From contig JAZRMK010000027.1 in assembly GCA_045647525.1 (NCBI GenBank), forward strand, positions 1-8,681: 8,681 bases of DNA. The letters run 5' to 3'. The translations under genes and the position numbers were made by a program. Shown one piece after another: positions 5,699 to 8,681 of the stretch (positions within the stretch are counted from its first letter, which is position 1; each line of letters starts with the position of its first letter). Source of the DNA: UMGS172 sp045647525. GTDB taxonomy: Bacteria > Bacillota > Clostridia > Oscillospirales > Acutalibacteraceae. The notes under the pieces were generated by a model that had not been told where the DNA came from, ran no database searches, and saw nothing but the letters and a program-made list of their open reading frames with translations.

Positions 5699-6583
5699 TT
5701 AAAGTTCGTCAGCCACAACACACTTGGTTTTCAGTGAATTTTCAGCCTCAATATATTCCGCTAATCCTAAAAATTTTTTGTTACAGCGAACACGGAAAAG
5801 TTCGCCATCTTTTGCATCATCGAAAAATTTTATACGCTTTGCATCGATCAAAGCACCGTGCATAAACCGATTGCCCTGAGTTTCGGCGTAGTCCACGCAT
5901 CTCAGATACTCAACAACCCTTTCGGGTGACAGCAAGCAACTATCCGGGTCGTTTTCCAACTGTTCTACGGTCACGCACTCGCCAATCAAAAACTGTGCCG
6001 TTTTGGTACGCATGAGTTGAGTCATCACAGCTCCGCAACCGAGAAAACGGCCTATATCGTCACAAAGTGACCTGATGTATGTACCCTTTGAGCACAAGAC
6101 ATCGATTACAAAATCGTTTCCTCTACGCTCCAAAAGGTTTATTTCTTTAATGTTGACACGTCTGGTCTTTCGTTCGACCTGCAAACCCTGACGAGCCAAA
6201 TCGTAAAGACGGACACCGTCTTTTTTTATTGCCGAAAACATCGGTGGAAGCTGGTCATACTCACCCAGAAAATTGCCGATAGCAGCCAATAATTCTTCAT
6301 CGGAAACGTTTGGCTCACACTCGGTCAGTATCTCTCCCGTGATGTCGAGAGTATCGGTCGTAACGCCCAACCTTACATTTGCAGTATATCGTTTGTCGGC
6401 TTCAAGACAGTACGAGCAGAGTCTTGTTGCACGGCCCAGCAGCACGGGCAAAACACCTGTCGCCAGCGGGTCGAGTGTGCCGGTATGACCCACCCTTTTT
6501 TCAGAGTATATCCGTCTTATCACGGCCGCAGCTTTAAAAGAGGTAAAGCCCTGCGGCTTGTCCATCAAGATAAGTCCGTTCAT
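5699..6583 (-). CDS. truB: tRNA pseudouridine(55) synthase TruB
   Basis: Isomerises U55 to pseudouridine in the T-psi-C loop of tRNAs. The 294 residues are standard for the family. It opens MNGLILMDKPQGFTSF. The catalytic motif GHTGTLDPLATGVLPV spans 32-47, with the nucleophilic Asp at 38. PPMFSAIKKDGVRLYDLAR and CSKGTYIRSLCDDIG are the other family signatures. A short C-terminal RNA-binding (PUA-like) region follows. GGAGG four to five bases before the ATG supports the start, and the nrnA stop is 15 bp upstream. Placement between nrnA and ribF is the common clostridial order and implies co-transcription from the upstream nusA-infB promoter. Confidence 0.97.
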   Translation of the reverse strand: MNGLILMDKPQGFTSFKAAAVIRRIYSEKRVGHTGTLDPLATGVLPVLLGRATRLCSYCLEADKRYTANVRLGVTTDTLDITGEILTECEPNVSDEELLAAIGNFLGEYDQLPPMFSAIKKDGVRLYDLARQGLQVERKTRRVNIKEINLLERRGNDFVIDVLCSKGTYIRSLCDDIGRFLGCGAVMTQLMRTKTAQFLIGECVTVEQLENDPDSCLLSPERVVEYLRCVDYAETQGNRFMHGALIDAKRIKFFDDAKDGELFRVRCNKKFLGLAEYIEAENSLKTKCVVADEL

Positions 6584-6598
6584 ATTACCTCCATAAAA

Positions 6599-7552
6599 TT
6601 AAAACACTTTTTCCTGCAACAAACTTTTTAAAATTGCCTTTATTTCGTCAGCAGTGCCTGTGAATTCACAGCCTGCGGCACGTTTATGACCGCCCCCGCC
6701 GAAATTCATTGCAATTTCTGCTGCATCAAAAGGTTCAAAAGTGCGAATAGAGACCTTGAAGAAGTTGTCATACTTTTCCTTCAATGTGATGCCTATCAAA
6801 ACACCCTCTATCTGACGAGAAAGTGCGGTGATTCCATCGAGATCAGTCTGTTCACAACCAGTAGCTTCTATCATACTTTTAAGCACCGTTATTACAGCGC
6901 ATCTGCCGTCGAACCAAAATTCGATGTTTTCCAAAACCATTTTTTCCATTTCAACCCTTGATTTTGACTTGGTTTCGAACATCGAACGGTTTATTTCATC
7001 ATAAGATGCACCGAGTTCCATAAGCTCTGCGGCAAAACGGTGTGTTCTCGGAGTTGTATTAGAAAACTTGAAACAACCCGTGTCGGTTGCCATTCCAAGA
7101 TACAAAGCCGACGCCACAAACGGTGTGACCTGCGCACCCAAAGCCTTGACCACCTCGTAAACACACTCACAGCAGGATGCCGATTCACCCTCTAAATAAA
7201 GGTTTTTCGCGTATCCCATATTTGTGCCGTGATGGTCAATACAAAGGTCGATCTTGCCTGCATATACGTCCTTTAATCCACCCAAAAGTCGCTCATCGGC
7301 AACATCAACCGCAATTACGGTTTCTTCATTGAACTCGGGCTCTCTTTCGGGAACCAAGAATTGAAATTTCGAAGGGGTTTCGTCCGAGCATCTGACCTTT
7401 GAATTTTTACCAATAGAGCGCAGCACGGCATTCAGTGCAAATCCCGAACCCAAAGTGTCACCGTCGGGGTTCATATGGGTCAGAATCAAAAAATTATCGT
7501 TCGTTTTCAAAAATTCTGCCGCTGACAGAGCATCGATTCTTTTACAGTTCAT
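6599..7552 (-). CDS. nrnA: DHH/DHHA1 phosphoesterase, NrnA-type oligoribonuclease / pAp phosphatase
   Basis: A 317-residue cytoplasmic metal-dependent phosphoesterase of the NrnA group, which degrades short oligoribonucleotides and removes 3'-phosphoadenosine 5'-phosphate. The DHH domain shows HMNPDGDTLGS (26-36), the motif II Asp at 83 (AVDVAD) and the signature DHHGTN (106-111). The C-terminal DHHA1 domain carries GGGGHKRAAG (285-294), which binds substrate. The start ATG overlaps the rbfA stop by one base (TAATG), with AGGAAG just before it inside rbfA, indicating translational coupling. Its position between rbfA and truB is usual in Clostridia and links nano-RNA turnover to ribosome and tRNA maturation. 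Confidence 0.93.
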   Translation of the reverse strand: MNCKRIDALSAAEFLKTNDNFLILTHMNPDGDTLGSGFALNAVLRSIGKNSKVRCSDETPSKFQFLVPEREPEFNEETVIAVDVADERLLGGLKDVYAGKIDLCIDHHGTNMGYAKNLYLEGESASCCECVYEVVKALGAQVTPFVASALYLGMATDTGCFKFSNTTPRTHRFAAELMELGASYDEINRSMFETKSKSRVEMEKMVLENIEFWFDGRCAVITVLKSMIEATGCEQTDLDGITALSRQIEGVLIGITLKEKYDNFFKVSIRTFEPFDAAEIAMNFGGGGHKRAAGCEFTGTADEIKAILKSLLQEKVF

Positions 7553-7914
7553 TATTCTTCCTCAGTCATTTTAGATTCGGGCAACGAGTCGAGAATTCTT
7601 GCGATATGAGCACTGTGCTCAATAGAGTCATCTGCAACAAAGCGCAGTTCGGGCGTTTTGCGGAGTTTAAGACGAAGTCCTAACTCACGACGTAAAAAAC
7701 CCGCGGCGTTTTTGAGACCTTTAACACTTTCCACCGTTTTGTCAAAGCCTTCGATAGCACTAACGTAAACTGTTGCATAGCTTAAATCGGCAGAAAGGTC
7801 TACCTTGACAACGCTGAGTAACTTGCTGACTCTGGGGTCTTTGACCTCACGAAGAAGGTCGCAGAGTTCCCTTTGAATATCGGAAGTTGCTCTTCCTAAT
7901 TTAAAACTTGGCAT
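7552..7914 (-). CDS. rbfA: 30S ribosome-binding factor RbfA
   Basis: A small KH-fold protein that binds the 30S subunit and assists late 16S rRNA maturation. The 120 residues match the family. Recognisable features are the N-terminal RATSDIQRELCDLLREVKDPRV, the central DLSYATVYVS (a KH-type beta strand) and the C-terminal LRFVADDSIEHSAHIARIL. AGAGG at seven-base spacing supports the ATG at 7914. The acidic C-terminus ends SKMTEEE, and the final codons also carry the ribosome-binding site of nrnA. The gene begins 47 bp after the infB stop, separated from it by a GC-rich hairpin. Confidence 0.96.
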   Translation of the reverse strand: MPSFKLGRATSDIQRELCDLLREVKDPRVSKLLSVVKVDLSADLSYATVYVSAIEGFDKTVESVKGLKNAAGFLRRELGLRLKLRKTPELRFVADDSIEHSAHIARILDSLPESKMTEEE

Positions 7915-7932
7915 ATTTTTACCTCTAAAACT

Positions 7933-7954
7933 TTGCCTGCCAGAAGGCAGGCAA
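7933..7954 (-). other. Intercistronic hairpin between infB and rbfA
   Basis: TTGCCTGCC (7933-7941) pairs perfectly with GGCAGGCAA (7946-7954) around a 4-base loop. It starts 7 bp after the infB stop, and its downstream foot lies close to the rbfA ribosome-binding site. On the minus strand it is followed by AGTTTTAG, too short a T-run for a strong terminator. It may be a partial terminator, an RNA stability or processing element, or a modulator of rbfA translation. Confidence 0.6.
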
Positions 7955-7961
7955 GCAATTT

Positions 7962-8681
7962 TTAATCTCTGTATTCTTCCATAATGAAGGCTTCGAAAAT
8001 ATCGCCTTCCTTGATATCACCGAATTTATTAAGGCTTACGCCGCATTCGTAACCGTCGACAACCTCTTTAACATCGTCCTTGAAACGACGTAGTGAAGCA
8101 ATATCGTCTTCGGCAACAACAATACCGTCACGGACAACTCGAACTTTGGAGTCACGTGTGATCTTACCGTCCTTAACATAGCAACCTGCAATAGTGCCAA
8201 TGCCTGAAACCTTGTATGTCTGACGGACTTCCAAAGTGCCGAGAATCTGCTCACGGAACTTGGGTGCCAACATACCCTTCATAGCAGCGGTGATCTCGTC
8301 AAGACAGTCGTAAATAACTCTGTAAAGGCGAATGTCAACACCGTCACGTTCAGCAGCCTCTTTCGCGACGGGGTCAGGACGAACGTTAAAGCCAACGATA
8401 ATAGCACCCGAAGTTGCAGCCAGCATTTCGTCGGACTCATTGATAGCACCTACACCGCCGTGGATAACATTAACTCTGACTTCCTCGTTGGAAAGCTTGA
8501 CAAGATTTTCCTTAATAGCCTCGACCGAACCTTGAACGTCAGCCTTAACGATAACATTAAGGTCTTTGAGTTCACCCTCTGCCAACTGGCTGAACAGGTT
8601 ATCAAGTGTAACCTTTTGCGAAGCCTTGAAGACCTCTTCCTTGGCCTTTTGCTTTCTCTGCTCAACAAGCTGACGTGCCAG
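7962..8681 (-). CDS. infB: Translation initiation factor IF-2, C-terminal 240 residues (5' end beyond window)
   Basis: The frame is open to the right edge and begins LARQLVEQRKQKAKEEVF, so the GTPase domain and N-terminus lie outside the window. Visible parts are the linker and domain III (LKDLNVIVKADVQGSVEAI, HGGVGAINESDEMLA, YRVIYDCLDEITAAMKGML), then the C-terminal beta barrel that holds initiator fMet-tRNA (GYECGVSLNKFGDIKEGDIFEAF). IF-2 places fMet-tRNA on the 30S subunit and promotes subunit joining. A start inside this region, such as the TTG near 8585, is an artefact of truncation because homology continues upstream of it. It is the first visible gene of the operon reading into rbfA. 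Confidence 0.97.
   Translation of the reverse strand: MARQLVEQRKQKAKEEVFKASQKVTLDNLFSQLAEGELKDLNVIVKADVQGSVEAIKENLVKLSNEEVRVNVIHGGVGAINESDEMLAATSGAIIVGFNVRPDPVAKEAAERDGVDIRLYRVIYDCLDEITAAMKGMLAPKFREQILGTLEVRQTYKVSGIGTIAGCYVKDGKITRDSKVRVVRDGIVVAEDDIASLRRFKDDVKEVVDGYECGVSLNKFGDIKEGDIFEAFIMEEYRD

Noticed and set aside
8450..8668. Minus-strand reading frame in another frame near the right edge
   Set aside because: It overlaps infB, whose frame is open to the edge and clearly matches IF-2. The alternative product is basic, low-complexity and unlike any known protein.

Overview
The window looks like chromosome from a spore-forming, low-to-medium GC Firmicute, most likely class Clostridia (possibly an Oscillospirales/Ruminococcaceae-type gut lineage). 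This rests on the gene order infB-rbfA-nrnA-truB-ribF on the minus strand, a SpoIID-type sporulation protein, a TTG start behind a strong GGAGG site, and interspersed GTCATTCTGAG-type repeats. The lineage call is an inference; no rRNA or tRNA is present to anchor it.

Right half (about 4760-8681, minus strand): the 3' end of the conserved translation/RNA-maturation operon. It runs from infB (IF-2, cut by the right edge) through rbfA, the DHH-family nrnA and truB to ribF. Genes are 15-47 bp apart or overlap by one base. An unusual 9-bp GC-rich hairpin sits between infB and rbfA. The operon ends at a strong bidirectional terminator (4764-4793) shared with a convergent plus-strand gene.

Middle (about 2590-4757): a plus-strand, roughly 8-TM membrane protein of unknown function, starting at TTG, lies divergent from a SpoIID/LytB-domain gene. 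Their predicted promoters overlap in about 40 bp. Downstream of the spoIID-like gene is a lipoprotein gene of unknown function, with its own good promoter and a structured 5' leader (hairpin plus a perfect 16-bp palindrome).

Left part (1-1608): an array of three direct and two inverted copies of a roughly 37-bp repeat with 41-42 bp spacing lies beside the lipoprotein terminator. Then come two tandem minus-strand genes for paralogous membrane proteins, each with an N-terminal CxxC...CxxC zinc ribbon and two TM segments. The second is cut by the left edge. The two genes have clearly diverged N-terminal halves, but share a 125-bp stretch that is identical at every base, including wobble positions. 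This is the most unusual signal in the window and points to recent gene conversion or domain exchange.

The operon on the right is ordinary housekeeping. The left third is accessory and uncharacterised. I found no mobile-element transposase, CRISPR array, rRNA or tRNA.
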